Positions 16,218-25,899 of a stretch of 64,000 nt of DNA are shown here, piece after piece (positions within the stretch are counted from its first letter, which is position 1; each line of letters opens with the position of its first letter). The notes under the pieces were generated by a model. It was not told where the DNA came from. It saw only the letters and a list, made by a program, of their open reading frames with translations, and made no database searches. The position numbers and the translations under genes were made by a program. The DNA comes from Cyclobacterium xiamenense (GTDB lineage: Bacteria > Bacteroidota > Bacteroidia > Cytophagales > Cyclobacteriaceae): contig NZ_WIOK01000021.1 in assembly GCF_009467825.1 (NCBI RefSeq), forward strand, positions 34,791 through 98,790, in the 5' to 3' direction.

Positions 16218-19200
16218 ATGAAACATTGTGGGTTAATCGCCATTGCCATCCTTTTCTGGATGGGCTGCGGTAACAAATCAACGGAAATTAGCCTTTCCGA
16301 TGGCCCGAGACGGGCAGAGATCCTTTTCCTTGGGCACGAAAGCACCCATCACAATTCCGAAAAGTTAATGCCGATGCTCGCCAGGCATTTGTTTCAAAAG
16401 GGCATCAACCTGACCTACACGGCCGATCCCGAAGACCTCAACGCAGAAAATCTCCGCCTGTACGATGGGCTGATGATCTACGCCAATCACGACGAAATCA
16501 CCGCCGATCAGGAAAAAGCGTTAAAAAACTATGTGGAAGGCGGCAAGGCCCTCATTCCTATTCACAGCGCTTCCTTTTGTTTCCGGAATTCGGATTGGTT
16601 TGTCGAAACCGTTGGGGGACAGTTTTCGTCCCACGGTACCGGGGACTTTACCGCTACGATTGTCGATGGCACGCACCCGATAATGGAGGGAATCGAAGAA
16701 TTTGAAACGTGGGACGAAACGTATGTTCATGCCCAACTGAACGAAGACATGACCGTGCTTATGGAGCGTGTGGATGGAGAGCACCGGGAACCGTACACCT
16801 GGGTACGTGAACAGGGAAAGGGAAGGATATTCTACACTGCCTATGGCCACGACGAACGTACCTGGAGCCAGCCGCAATTTCAGGAGTTGGTGGCAAATGG
16901 GGTCCTATGGGCTATCGGCGATAACGTTGCGGCCCAGGTTGCGGCCTACGACATTCCGCAACCCGTGTTTGAAGATGCGGAAATTCCAAACTACGAAAAC
17001 AGAGACCCTGCCCCCCGCTACCAGCTACCCCTATCCCCCGAGGAATCCATGAAGTTGGTACAGGTTCCGGTGGGCTTTGAATTGCAACTATTCGCTTCCG
17101 AGCCGGATATCATCAATCCCATGGCCATGTGCTGGGATGAAAAGGGCCGGCTGTATGTGATTGAAACCACCGACTACCCCAACGAGGTTCGAAAAGAGGG
17201 TGGCAACGACAAAATCAAAATGCTGGAAGATACGGACGGAGACGGCAAAGCCGATAAGGTTACCATTTTTGCCGATGGGTTAAACATTCCAACCAGCCTT
17301 GTCGCGGTAAATGGTGGTATTTTGATTTCCATGGCACCCGATTTCGTCTTTTTAAAAGATACAGACGGGGACGGCAAAGCGGATGTAAAAGAAACCCTGA
17401 TCACTGGCTGGGGCAAAAGCGACACCCATGCGGGCCCATCCAATCTCCGGTATGGATTTGATAATAAATTATGGGGTGTATTGGGCTATTCCGGATTCCG
17501 CGGAGAAATTGATGGCACTTCCTTTTCCTTTGGACAGGGTGTGTACCGTTTTGACCCTGATGGTACCGATTTTGAGTTTCTTGGAAATACCAGCAACAAT
17601 ACCTGGGGGTTGGGCTTCAGTGAGGAATTCAACGTGTTTATCTCCACCGCAAACGGGCAACACAGTGCCTACCTGGCCATGCCGCGCGAATACGTACGCA
17701 GACCGGTTCACGGGGGTTCTGTCAACGCCGTCCATGGTATCGACAGTCATTACGACATGCCCCACCTAACGCCCTTTCTACGACAGGTGGATTGGCACGG
17801 TGGGTACACGGCCGCTGCAGGCCATCATTTGTATACCGCGCGAAACTTCCCCAAATCCTATTGGAACCGAGTGGCCTTTGTAGCGGAACCTACCGGAAGG
17901 GTGCTCCACAATGCCATCATTGAAAAAGAGGGTTCCGGATTTCGGGAAAAAAACGGCTTTAATATATTGGCTAGTTCGGACGAATGGTTTTCACCGGTCC
18001 ATGCAGAAGTGGGGCCGGATGGCGCCCTTTGGATTGCCGATTGGTACAATTTTATCATTCAGCATAATCCCACACCCAAGGGATTTGAAAATGGAGAAGG
18101 GAATGCCTACATCAATCCGCTGCGTGACGCCAAACACGGGAGAATCTACCGGATGGTGTACAAGGGCTCGGATTCGTACGAGGTGATGAACATCGATTCC
18201 GACCGGAATGCGGACCTGATAGCCGGACTGAAAAGTAATAACATGTTCTGGCGCATGACGGCCCAGCGCCTAATCGTTGAAAACCAGAAAACGGATTTGA
18301 TACCAGAACTTTTGAAACTGGTCGACGATCCTTCCGTTGACGAAATCGGTCTGAATAGTCCGGCGGTGCATGCCCTGTGGGCACTGCATGGGATTGGTGC
18401 GCTGGATGGCTCCAACCAATCGGTAAACGAGGTAGTAGCCAGGGCTTTGAAACACCCGGCAGCTGGCGTCCGAAAAAACGCCTTACAGGTATTACCGCGC
18501 AATTCGGCTAGTTTGGAAGCGGTACTCGCCACCGATGTACTGAAGGACCCGGATTTGAACACCCGTAAAACCGCATTTTTGGCCCTGGCCGATATGCCCA
18601 GTTCAGAAACGGCTTCAAACCTACTGCTGACCTCGGCTGACGCGGCCGACAATGGAGCGGACCCTTACCTGCCACAGGCGATTTTCGCCTCGGTGCTTTC
18701 GCACCCGCAGTCCTTTGAAAATCTTTCGGCAAGCTTGCTGGACCCCAACAAGCCGGATTCCCTGCTTTCCCTGAGCGAGCGGGTGTCCAAAAGCCTGGTG
18801 TCGGAACAATACAGCCTGGACCGACGGGCAGGCATCCCCTACCCTCCGGAAGTTGTGGGAAAAGAGCTACACCTGCAAGCGACGCTTAGTAAAGCAGATG
18901 AACCCCTGGAAGGAATTATCGTGGCTCAGGGAAACAGCACCAATGGTTACAGCCTGTATATTCAAAACAACCGCATAAATTGGCTGGTCCGCCAAGATGG
19001 GAAAAGCTATCAGGCAAGTAGCGGGACCGGTCTCCCCGCTCAACAATTCGTGCTCAACGCCAGCCTCCTGCAGGATGGAGCGATGGTCCTGAGCATCGAT
19101 GACCGTCAAGTGGGCACGGCAAAGGCAGCCGGACTATTCGATCAGGAACTGGAACCAAATCGTGTTCGTATCGGCCATGATAACATGGGCTCCGATCAGG

Positions 19201-19718
19201 TAGGTACCTATCCGGACCGCTTTTATTTCCGGGGAAGGATGAACAGCCGGGCATCTCATCTAAACCTAAAAATTCCTGCCGAAAAGACAGGTACAAGCGG
19301 GTCGATGGCTTCTTCAGAAAGCTCAACCCAGGGATCCGCAGGTGCGGTGACCATAAAAATGGGAGTAATCCAGCACGAAATGAAATTTGATAAGCCCAGT
19401 TTTACCGTGAAGGCCGGACAGCAGGTGACCATTGATTTCACCAACGACGACTTCATGCAACACAACCTGCTGGTTGGAAAGGCAGGCAGCCTGGAGACCA
19501 TCGGAAAAGCAGCCGACGAACTGGCGCGCGATCCCAATGGCGTTACGATGAATTTTGTTCCCAAAATTCCGGAAGTACTCGCTTCCACCCCTTTGGTAAA
19601 CCCGGAAACCAGCGAAAGTCTGGTATTCACGGCTCCCAATGAACCCGGTGAATATCCGTATCTCTGTACGGTTCCTGGACACTGGCGAATCATGAATGGC
19701 ATCATGATCGTAGAATAA
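16218..19718 (+). CDS. ThuA - PVC-type dehydrogenase - HEAT - LamG-like - cupredoxin fusion lipoprotein
   Basis: 1166 residues from the ATG at 16218. This start is preferred over the GTG at 16179 because it gives a clean lipoprotein leader (LIAIAILFWMGCGN, Cys 18). Domains in order: ThuA-like glutamine-amidotransferase fold about 30-250; dehydrogenase-type propeller about 275-660, with two DTDGDGKAD calcium-loop motifs; HEAT-like repeats about 670-875; a concanavalin-like (DUF1080/LamG-type) domain about 880-1020; and a C-terminal type-1 copper domain about 1043-1166, with ligands His in QHN near 1081, Cys 1150, His 1155 and Met 1159. There is no CxxCH haem motif. The layout implies periplasmic sugar oxidation with copper as the electron acceptor. 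It leads a unit with the epimerase and oxidoreductase genes. Confidence 0.85.
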   Translation: MKHCGLIAIAILFWMGCGNKSTEISLSDGPRRAEILFLGHESTHHNSEKLMPMLARHLFQKGINLTYTADPEDLNAENLRLYDGLMIYANHDEITADQEKALKNYVEGGKALIPIHSASFCFRNSDWFVETVGGQFSSHGTGDFTATIVDGTHPIMEGIEEFETWDETYVHAQLNEDMTVLMERVDGEHREPYTWVREQGKGRIFYTAYGHDERTWSQPQFQELVANGVLWAIGDNVAAQVAAYDIPQPVFEDAEIPNYENRDPAPRYQLPLSPEESMKLVQVPVGFELQLFASEPDIINPMAMCWDEKGRLYVIETTDYPNEVRKEGGNDKIKMLEDTDGDGKADKVTIFADGLNIPTSLVAVNGGILISMAPDFVFLKDTDGDGKADVKETLITGWGKSDTHAGPSNLRYGFDNKLWGVLGYSGFRGEIDGTSFSFGQGVYRFDPDGTDFEFLGNTSNNTWGLGFSEEFNVFISTANGQHSAYLAMPREYVRRPVHGGSVNAVHGIDSHYDMPHLTPFLRQVDWHGGYTAAAGHHLYTARNFPKSYWNRVAFVAEPTGRVLHNAIIEKEGSGFREKNGFNILASSDEWFSPVHAEVGPDGALWIADWYNFIIQHNPTPKGFENGEGNAYINPLRDAKHGRIYRMVYKGSDSYEVMNIDSDRNADLIAGLKSNNMFWRMTAQRLIVENQKTDLIPELLKLVDDPSVDEIGLNSPAVHALWALHGIGALDGSNQSVNEVVARALKHPAAGVRKNALQVLPRNSASLEAVLATDVLKDPDLNTRKTAFLALADMPSSETASNLLLTSADAADNGADPYLPQAIFASVLSHPQSFENLSASLLDPNKPDSLLSLSERVSKSLVSEQYSLDRRAGIPYPPEVVGKELHLQATLSKADEPLEGIIVAQGNSTNGYSLYIQNNRINWLVRQDGKSYQASSGTGLPAQQFVLNASLLQDGAMVLSIDDRQVGTAKAAGLFDQELEPNRVRIGHDNMGSDQVGTYPDRFYFRGRMNSRASHLNLKIPAEKTGTSGSMASSESSTQGSAGAVTIKMGVIQHEMKFDKPSFTVKAGQQVTIDFTNDDFMQHNLLVGKAGSLETIGKAADELARDPNGVTMNFVPKIPEVLASTPLVNPETSESLVFTAPNEPGEYPYLCTVPGHWRIMNGIMIVE

Positions 19719-19742
19719 GGATTTTTCATTAATCGAAACACA

Positions 19743-20603
19743 ATGGCGTTAGATATTAAACTGGGAGTCAGTACCTGGCTGTGGACGTCTCCGTTCCAGA
19801 CAGAGACGATCTCCCTTTTTCCAAAAATCAAACAAATGGGCTACGATGCGGTGGAGATTCCCGTGGAAGACCCTTCAGTAATCGATGGCAAAACGGTAAA
19901 GCAGGCACTGGAAGACAACGGATTGCATCCCATTGTATGCGGCGCCTTTGGCCCAAGCAGAGATTTGACCCACGAGGATCCTTCCTACCACCAAACGAGT
20001 CTGGATTACATCCAACAATGCCTGGATTTGAGCGTGGAAGTAGGTGCCGAATTTGTTGCAGGACCCATGTATTCCTCCGTTGGAAAGGCCCGCTTGGTCT
20101 CTCCCGAACAAAAAAAGGTGGAATGGGACAGGGCGGTATCCAATCTCTACAAGGTGTGCGTGATGGCAGAAAAAGCCGGTCAGAAAATAGCATTGGAGGC
20201 CCTTAACCGGTTTGAAACCGATTTGATCAATACCACGGAAGAACTCATGCGGCTGATTGGCGACATCAACCACCCGGCTGCACGGGTGCTGCTGGACGGT
20301 TTTCACATGAACATCGAGGAGCCAAATATCGAAAAGGCCATTTTGCAGGCTGGCGATAAGCTGCTTCACGTGCAAGTATCGGAGAACTACCGGGGAACCC
20401 CCGGCACCGGTCAAACCCGCTGGGAAGATTACAAACGAGGACTGGAGAAAGTAAACTACAAGGGGACCATTACGATCGAAAGTTTTACTCCGGAGATCAA
20501 AGAATTAGCCGGCGCGGTTTGCATCTGGAAGCCGCTGGCAAGCAGCCAGGATGCCTTTGCCTCTGATGGATTCCGTTTCCTGAGGGAATGGGCCAGCTCC
20601 TAA
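19743..20603 (+). CDS. Sugar isomerase/epimerase, ketose 3-epimerase-like
   Basis: 286 residues, a TIM barrel of the xylose-isomerase-like family with no signal peptide. The metal-binding set of D-psicose/D-tagatose 3-epimerases can be followed: Glu in ALEALNRFE (near 154), Asp and His in LLDGFHMNIEE (near 183), His in LHVQVSENYRG (near 208) and Glu in TIESFTPE (near 243). These enzymes act on C3 of ketoses through an enediolate. Related proteins in 3-keto-glycan pathways hydrate or epimerise 3-keto intermediates. The gene is 24 bases after the fusion lipoprotein and 36 before the oxidoreductase, so the three form one operon. Exact substrate unknown. Confidence 0.85.
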   Translation: MALDIKLGVSTWLWTSPFQTETISLFPKIKQMGYDAVEIPVEDPSVIDGKTVKQALEDNGLHPIVCGAFGPSRDLTHEDPSYHQTSLDYIQQCLDLSVEVGAEFVAGPMYSSVGKARLVSPEQKKVEWDRAVSNLYKVCVMAEKAGQKIALEALNRFETDLINTTEELMRLIGDINHPAARVLLDGFHMNIEEPNIEKAILQAGDKLLHVQVSENYRGTPGTGQTRWEDYKRGLEKVNYKGTITIESFTPEIKELAGAVCIWKPLASSQDAFASDGFRFLREWASS

Positions 20604-20639
20604 AATATTCCAATTGCATCACCATAAATTTTACCTATT

Positions 20640-21755
20640 ATGACCCATAAAAAACTCAATATCGCCATCATCGGGCTTGGATTTGGCGCAGAATTTATCC
20701 CCATCTACCGGAAACACCCCGGGGCCAATATGTATGCCATCTGTCAGCGAAACGAAGCAAAACTCAACGAAATCGGCGATGCATTCGGTATCGAAAAACG
20801 GTATACCGATTACGATGAATTGCTAAAGGATCCGGACATTGATGCCGTCCATATCAACACGCCCATTCAGGCACACGCCGAGCAATCCCTCAAAGCATTG
20901 CGGGCCGGAAAGCACGTAGCCTGCACCGTGCCCATGGCTACCACAGTCGAAGAATGTCGGCAAATTGTAGAGGAAACGGAGAAATCCGGCCTGACCTACA
21001 TGATGATGGAGACGGTTATCTATAGCCGGGAATTTCTTTTTGTCAAGGAAATGTACGAAAAAGGCGAAATGGGCAAGTTGCAATTTCTTCGTGCCAGTCA
21101 TCAGCAGGAAATGGCCGGGTGGCCTGGGTACTGGGAAGGCTTACCCCCCATGCATTACGCCACGCACTGCGTAGGTCCCGTTTTGGCGCTGGCTAAAGGG
21201 CAAGCAGAATACGTATCCTGCTTTGGTTCGGGTAGAATTGACGAAAACCTAATCGAAAAATACGGCTCGCCCTTCGCCATCGAAACCTGCCATATCAAAC
21301 TGAAAGATTCCGATCTGTCCGCTGAGGTTACCCGCTCACTGTTCAACACAGCCCGGCAATACCGGGAAAGCTTTGACGCGTACGGTTCGGAGAAATCCTT
21401 CGAATGGACGCTGATTGAACACGAGGATCCCGTCGTTCATACCGGTGAAAAGCCAGAACGAGTGAAAGTACCGGACTATGCCCACTTACTACCGGAAGAA
21501 ATTTCCTCCTTCACGACCGCGGGCGTATACGACTCGGACGATAACCAACACCTATCCTTTATTCAAGGTGCAGGGCATGGTGGTTCGCACCCGCATTTGG
21601 TTCACGAATTTGTCACCGCATTGCAGGAAGGACGGGCGCCTTATCCCGATGCCCGCCAATCGGCAAACATCACGTGCGTGGGGATTTTGGCGCACGAATC
21701 CGCCATGAAAGGCGGCGCCATCATCCCGCTCCCTGCATTTACGCTCAACAGTTAG
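20640..21755 (+). CDS. Gfo/Idh/MocA family oxidoreductase lacking the EKP motif
   Basis: 371 residues, cytoplasmic by sequence. The Rossmann motif IIGLGFGAEFIPIYR lies at about residues 10-24. Where relatives have EKP, this one reads VACTVPMATTVEEC (near 95), so the usual lysine is absent. The later family histidine is present (HYATHCVGP near 178). The change means it may not be a standard dehydrogenase; some sugar clusters carry such variants and their chemistry is not settled. It closes the operon with the fusion lipoprotein and the 3-epimerase-like protein, and a strong terminator follows at 21792. Confidence 0.85.
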   Translation: MTHKKLNIAIIGLGFGAEFIPIYRKHPGANMYAICQRNEAKLNEIGDAFGIEKRYTDYDELLKDPDIDAVHINTPIQAHAEQSLKALRAGKHVACTVPMATTVEECRQIVEETEKSGLTYMMMETVIYSREFLFVKEMYEKGEMGKLQFLRASHQQEMAGWPGYWEGLPPMHYATHCVGPVLALAKGQAEYVSCFGSGRIDENLIEKYGSPFAIETCHIKLKDSDLSAEVTRSLFNTARQYRESFDAYGSEKSFEWTLIEHEDPVVHTGEKPERVKVPDYAHLLPEEISSFTTAGVYDSDDNQHLSFIQGAGHGGSHPHLVHEFVTALQEGRAPYPDARQSANITCVGILAHESAMKGGAIIPLPAFTLNS

Positions 21756-21791
21756 GTGGAGAAAAGCTATTTCCTTTCCTAACCAACCCTC

Positions 21792-21822
21792 AACCCGGAA
21801 TACTTGAATTCCGGGTTTTTTT
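21792..21822. terminator. Rho-independent terminator (usable both ways)
   Basis: The ten-base arms AACCCGGAAT (21792-21801) and ATTCCGGGTT (21808-21817) pair perfectly around a six-base loop, followed by a run of T to 21822. It sits between the convergent genes ending at 21755 (plus) and 21843 (minus). The U-run is better for the plus strand. Confidence 0.85.
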
Positions 21823-21842
21823 GTGCATAAAGGCGCAGCTCA

Positions 21843-24791
21843 CTACAAGCCGGCCGCTGCGTATAAAATCTCAACAGGGTGCCGTGCTTTTTTGCCCGTA
21901 CCATCGGAAATCTGATGCCGGCAACTTGTACCGGGCGCAGCGATCAATGCGTCTGCTTCCGCAGCGCGGACAGCAGGAAACAATACCATCTCGCCAATCT
22001 GCATGCTCAGCGAGTAATGCTCTTTTTCATAGCCAAAAGATCCTGCCATCCCACAACAACCGGAAGGAATCACCTGAACCCGGTAGTTTTCAGGTAGTTC
22101 AAGCAGCTTCTTGGTATAATTCACCGAAGAAAGGGCCTTTTGATGGCAATGCCCGTGCAGGTGGACGATTTTGGCTTCCGAGGTAAAGGCATCGGGACCG
22201 ATATTTCCAGCAATAATTTCTTTCGCTAAAAACTCATCGATCATTTCGCAATGAAATTTAAGCGATTTGGCTTTTTCCCGAAGGCTTTTGTTCACCAGAC
22301 GAGGGTATTCGTCCCTAAAGCTCAGAATGGCCGATGGTTCCAAACCAATCAAGGGGCTGTCTGCATTTACCAGGTCAGCGAACAAGGCAACGTTTGCTTC
22401 GGCCATTTTTTGTGCATAATCCAACAGGCCTTTGGAGATGGCCCCTCTCCCACTTTCCGCATGATCTACCATCTTCACCTCATAGCCCAGGTGGCGCAAT
22501 AACGTGATGGCTTTGATGCCGATCTCGGTGTCGTTGTGATTGGTAAATTCGTCGAAGAAAAAATACAGCGATTTGATGATGGGTCTGCCTGAAAGCGTTC
22601 GGTACTCCTTTTTGTACCAACTTTTAAGGGACTGCTTGCTGATTGTCGGTAAGGTTCGTTGCGGGGCTACGCCCAAAAACTTTTTCAATCCACCTCCAAA
22701 TGCAGCGTTTGTAAGAAAAAAATTCGATATACCCGGAACCATACTTCCCAGACCGTTTAGTTTGTTGATATACGCAAATGCCCTGGACCGTAACGGCACC
22801 CCATTGGTCTTTTGGTATTGGTACTGAAATTCTGCTTTCATCGTGGACATGTCCACGTTGGAGGGGCATTCGGAGGTACAGCCTTTGCAGGAAAGGCAAA
22901 GATCCATCACCTCTTTGATTTCCGGATGATCGAAAGGATTTTCCTTTCGGCTATTGGTCAGAAATTCCCGCAAGGTATTGGCCCGTCCGCGGGTGGTATC
23001 TTTTTCGTAGCGGGTGGCCTGATAACTGGGACACATGGTACCTCCACCGGAATTTGGCAGTTTGCGGCAATCCCCCGATCCATTGCATTTTTCGGCCATG
23101 CGCAAAATGCCTCCTACATTGCTAAAGTCAAATTTTGTCGGAAACTCCGGGGTTACCATTTCCGGTTCGTAGCGAAGGGAAGTATTCATCGGCGGTGCAT
23201 CCACAATCTTTCCAGGGTTGAATATTCCGTTGGGGTCCCAGGTAGCTTTCAATCGCTTAAATAGATCGTAGTTTTCCTGACCGACCATCATGGGAATAAA
23301 GGCAGCCCTCACCCGGCCGTCACCGTGTTCCCCGCTCAGGGATCCCTTGTATTTTTTTACCAGCTTGGCACTGGCTTCGCTAATCCGGTAAAATTCCTCC
23401 ACATCCCTGGCCTTTTTCAGATCCAGGATGGGGCGCAAGTGGATTTCGCCGGCGCCAGCGTGGGCATAATAAACCGGTTCCTGCCCAAATTCCTTGATTA
23501 TTTCGGCGAACTCGTCAATATAGTCTGCCAGATCTTCTATCGCCACAGCGGTATCTTCGATGCAGGCTACGGCTTTTTTGTCACCGGGAATGTTGGCAAG
23601 CAGCCCCAAGCCCGCACTGCGCAACTGCCAGGCACTGTTGGTCCGATCCGGGCCAATGACGGGAAAAGAATAGCCTAAACCGGCGTTTTTTAAGGCGTCC
23701 ACAAAAACCAATCCTTGTGTTTTGGCCTCTTCGATGGTTTTTCCCCGAAATTCCACCATGAGAATGGCTTTGGGGTCTCCCTCGACAAAATCCCGGTTTC
23801 GACTTTGTTCGACATTTTCCTTGGTACAGTCCAGGATGATTTTATCCATCAACTCTACTGCGGTGGGTGCATGCTTCATGGCCACCTGCGCTGCCTTCAT
23901 GCTGTCGTGGATGCTATCAAAATGCGCTGCCACTACGATATCAAAGGGATCAGGTAGTGGATCCAGGTGGATTTTTATCTCCGTGGTGATGGCCAGTGTA
24001 CCCTCCGACCCGCAAAGCAATTTACAAAAATCGAATGGATTTTGGGATTCCGAAAACAGCTGGGATTCCAGCAAATAATCAAGGGCATATCCCGTATTTC
24101 GGCGGTGTATGGCCGCCTTGGGGAAATGCTCCCGAATGTTTTGTTGTACTTCCGGCTTGCTAAGCTCTTCCCGTATGTGGCGGTAGAGTGCTCCTTCCAG
24201 GTTATCTTGCTTGCATTTTAATTCGAAATCCGCAGGGCTCATGGATTTAAAAACCGCCTCCGTCCCATCGCTCAACAGGACCTTAAGTTCGAGCACGTGT
24301 TCCCGGGTACTTCCGTAGACGATGGAGGTGGTTCCGCAACTGTTATTCCCCACCATTCCACCGATCATGGCCCGGGTAGCCGTACTGGTAATGGGACTAA
24401 AAAAATACCCGTGTTCTTTGAGGTAGTTGTTCAATTCATTACGGACGACTCCAGGTTGTACACGAACCCATCCCTCCTGCTTGTTAAACTCGACGGTTTT
24501 ATTCATGTATTTGGAGACGTCCACCACAATGCCCTCACCCACGCATTGACCAGCCAGAGAGGTACCGGCGGTACGCGGAATCAGGGAGGTACCGTTTTCT
24601 GTCGCAAAACGGATCAGTTTTTTCAGATCACTGCATGTTTTTGGCAAAGCTACTGCCAGCGGCAAGGATCGGTAGACCGAGGCATCCGTGGCATACAAGG
24701 TTTTCATCAAGCTGTCAAAATGCAGTTCCCCATCCAGCTCCTTGCCCAATTGGCGCAGAAGCGGGGCAAATTCCGTTGTCGTTTTACTCAT
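21843..24791 (-). CDS. FAD-binding and (Fe-S)-binding dehydrogenase, paralogue with degenerate first CCG block
   Basis: 982 residues with the same order as the 7535-10420 protein: FAD-binding PCMH domain (PRTAGTSLAGQCVGEG near 73), FAD-oxidase C-terminal domain (GSLSGEHGDGRVR), ferredoxin-like part (CNGSGDCRK, TMCPSY, then CLSCKGCTSECP) and a C-terminal cysteine-rich region. Its second block is intact (SGCCGMAGSFGYE). The first block reads HAESGRGAISKG (near 776), where the paralogue has CCQRPKISHG, so both cysteines are missing. It probably oxidises a 2-hydroxyacid and passes electrons to quinone; loss of those cysteines could change an Fe-S or heterodisulfide-like site. Transcribed alone; divergent from the gene at 24928 across 136 bases. 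Confidence 0.88.
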   Translation of the reverse strand: MSKTTTEFAPLLRQLGKELDGELHFDSLMKTLYATDASVYRSLPLAVALPKTCSDLKKLIRFATENGTSLIPRTAGTSLAGQCVGEGIVVDVSKYMNKTVEFNKQEGWVRVQPGVVRNELNNYLKEHGYFFSPITSTATRAMIGGMVGNNSCGTTSIVYGSTREHVLELKVLLSDGTEAVFKSMSPADFELKCKQDNLEGALYRHIREELSKPEVQQNIREHFPKAAIHRRNTGYALDYLLESQLFSESQNPFDFCKLLCGSEGTLAITTEIKIHLDPLPDPFDIVVAAHFDSIHDSMKAAQVAMKHAPTAVELMDKIILDCTKENVEQSRNRDFVEGDPKAILMVEFRGKTIEEAKTQGLVFVDALKNAGLGYSFPVIGPDRTNSAWQLRSAGLGLLANIPGDKKAVACIEDTAVAIEDLADYIDEFAEIIKEFGQEPVYYAHAGAGEIHLRPILDLKKARDVEEFYRISEASAKLVKKYKGSLSGEHGDGRVRAAFIPMMVGQENYDLFKRLKATWDPNGIFNPGKIVDAPPMNTSLRYEPEMVTPEFPTKFDFSNVGGILRMAEKCNGSGDCRKLPNSGGGTMCPSYQATRYEKDTTRGRANTLREFLTNSRKENPFDHPEIKEVMDLCLSCKGCTSECPSNVDMSTMKAEFQYQYQKTNGVPLRSRAFAYINKLNGLGSMVPGISNFFLTNAAFGGGLKKFLGVAPQRTLPTISKQSLKSWYKKEYRTLSGRPIIKSLYFFFDEFTNHNDTEIGIKAITLLRHLGYEVKMVDHAESGRGAISKGLLDYAQKMAEANVALFADLVNADSPLIGLEPSAILSFRDEYPRLVNKSLREKAKSLKFHCEMIDEFLAKEIIAGNIGPDAFTSEAKIVHLHGHCHQKALSSVNYTKKLLELPENYRVQVIPSGCCGMAGSFGYEKEHYSLSMQIGEMVLFPAVRAAEADALIAAPGTSCRHQISDGTGKKARHPVEILYAAAGL

Positions 24792-24927
24792 GGCCCAAAA
24801 ATAGGACAGTTAACAATAGGAATGAACAGCTACCCGGGATTTTTATTTCGCGAGTGATGAGGCCAGAACCAATTATGGTGGTTATTTTTAAGAAACGAAG
24901 CCAACGACGAATTACACCCCATTTCAG

Positions 24928-25899
24928 ATGCTGCTACAAGCACCATTGACCCAAGATCATATCGACTACCTGCGAAAAAGAGGATTTCTGCATCCGGATG
25001 AATCGGTGCGCTCCAGCGGAAAAGCTGGGGAAGGAAACATGAACGTCACCCTGGCGGTTGCGACCGACAAGCGAACCATTATTCTAAAGCAATCCAGACC
25101 CTATGTGGCCAAATACCCCCAAGTACCGGCCCCTCCGGAGCGAACAGGCATCGAATATCAGTATTACCAATGTCTGGCAAGCCAGACAGATTTAGCCGGC
25201 TATTCTCCACGAATCATCGCATTTGATCCGGATTCCTGGCTTCTCGCCATGGAGTTTGTGGAGCAGGGAGCAGATTACCTGGAAATCTACCAACAGCCCG
25301 ATCAACTCACCGAAGCCCTGGCCGAAGATTTGCTGAATTACCTTAAAGCACTACACCAACTCGAAGTAAAGGCTTTTCCGGAAAACCGGGCCATGCGCGC
25401 ATTAAATCACCAACACATTTTTGTACTTCCCTTTCAGGAGGAAAATGGTTTCGATTTGGATGGCATTCAACCCGGCTTGCAGCCATTATCCCGGATGATA
25501 AAAACAGACCCGGCGTTGATCGCAAAAGTAACCCAATTGGGCGAGCGGTACCTTTCCCCAGGAAGACAATTGATACACGGCGACTTTTATCCGGGAAGCT
25601 GGCTTTCCAGCCCTGGGGGATTGAAAATCATTGATACCGAATTTGCCTTTTTGGGAGATCCCGAGTTTGACCTGGCGGTAATGCTGGCTCATTTGCACCT
25701 TGCCCGAGTACCGGAAGACCGTCTCAAGAGTCTTCGGGAGTCGTATCCCTTGGATGAAGCCCGGCTGGCTGCTTTTACCGGAATAGAAATTCTCCGCAGA
25801 CTCTTTGGACTGGCACAATTGCCGCTGGACTTATCCCTGGAAGAAAAAGAAATATTCGCCCATCATGCCATCCAACTGATCCTTCATGACGCATTTTAA
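24928..25899 (+). CDS. Aminoglycoside phosphotransferase-family kinase (methylthioribose-kinase-like)
   Basis: 323 residues, soluble. It has the APH/choline kinase fold: lysine strand RTIILKQSRPYVA (near 44-56), catalytic loop LIHGDFYPGSW (near 213) and metal-binding IIDTEFAFLGDPEFDLA (near 233). The EFAF-(x)-G-D/P pattern is closer to methylthioribose kinase than to antibiotic kinases, but length and N-terminus are not enough to name it. It probably phosphorylates a small hydroxyl compound, perhaps a sugar or nucleoside derivative. Its stop overlaps the start of the ADP-ribosylglycohydrolase gene by 14 bases, so the two are translationally coupled. Confidence 0.8.
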   Translation: MLLQAPLTQDHIDYLRKRGFLHPDESVRSSGKAGEGNMNVTLAVATDKRTIILKQSRPYVAKYPQVPAPPERTGIEYQYYQCLASQTDLAGYSPRIIAFDPDSWLLAMEFVEQGADYLEIYQQPDQLTEALAEDLLNYLKALHQLEVKAFPENRAMRALNHQHIFVLPFQEENGFDLDGIQPGLQPLSRMIKTDPALIAKVTQLGERYLSPGRQLIHGDFYPGSWLSSPGGLKIIDTEFAFLGDPEFDLAVMLAHLHLARVPEDRLKSLRESYPLDEARLAAFTGIEILRRLFGLAQLPLDLSLEEKEIFAHHAIQLILHDAF

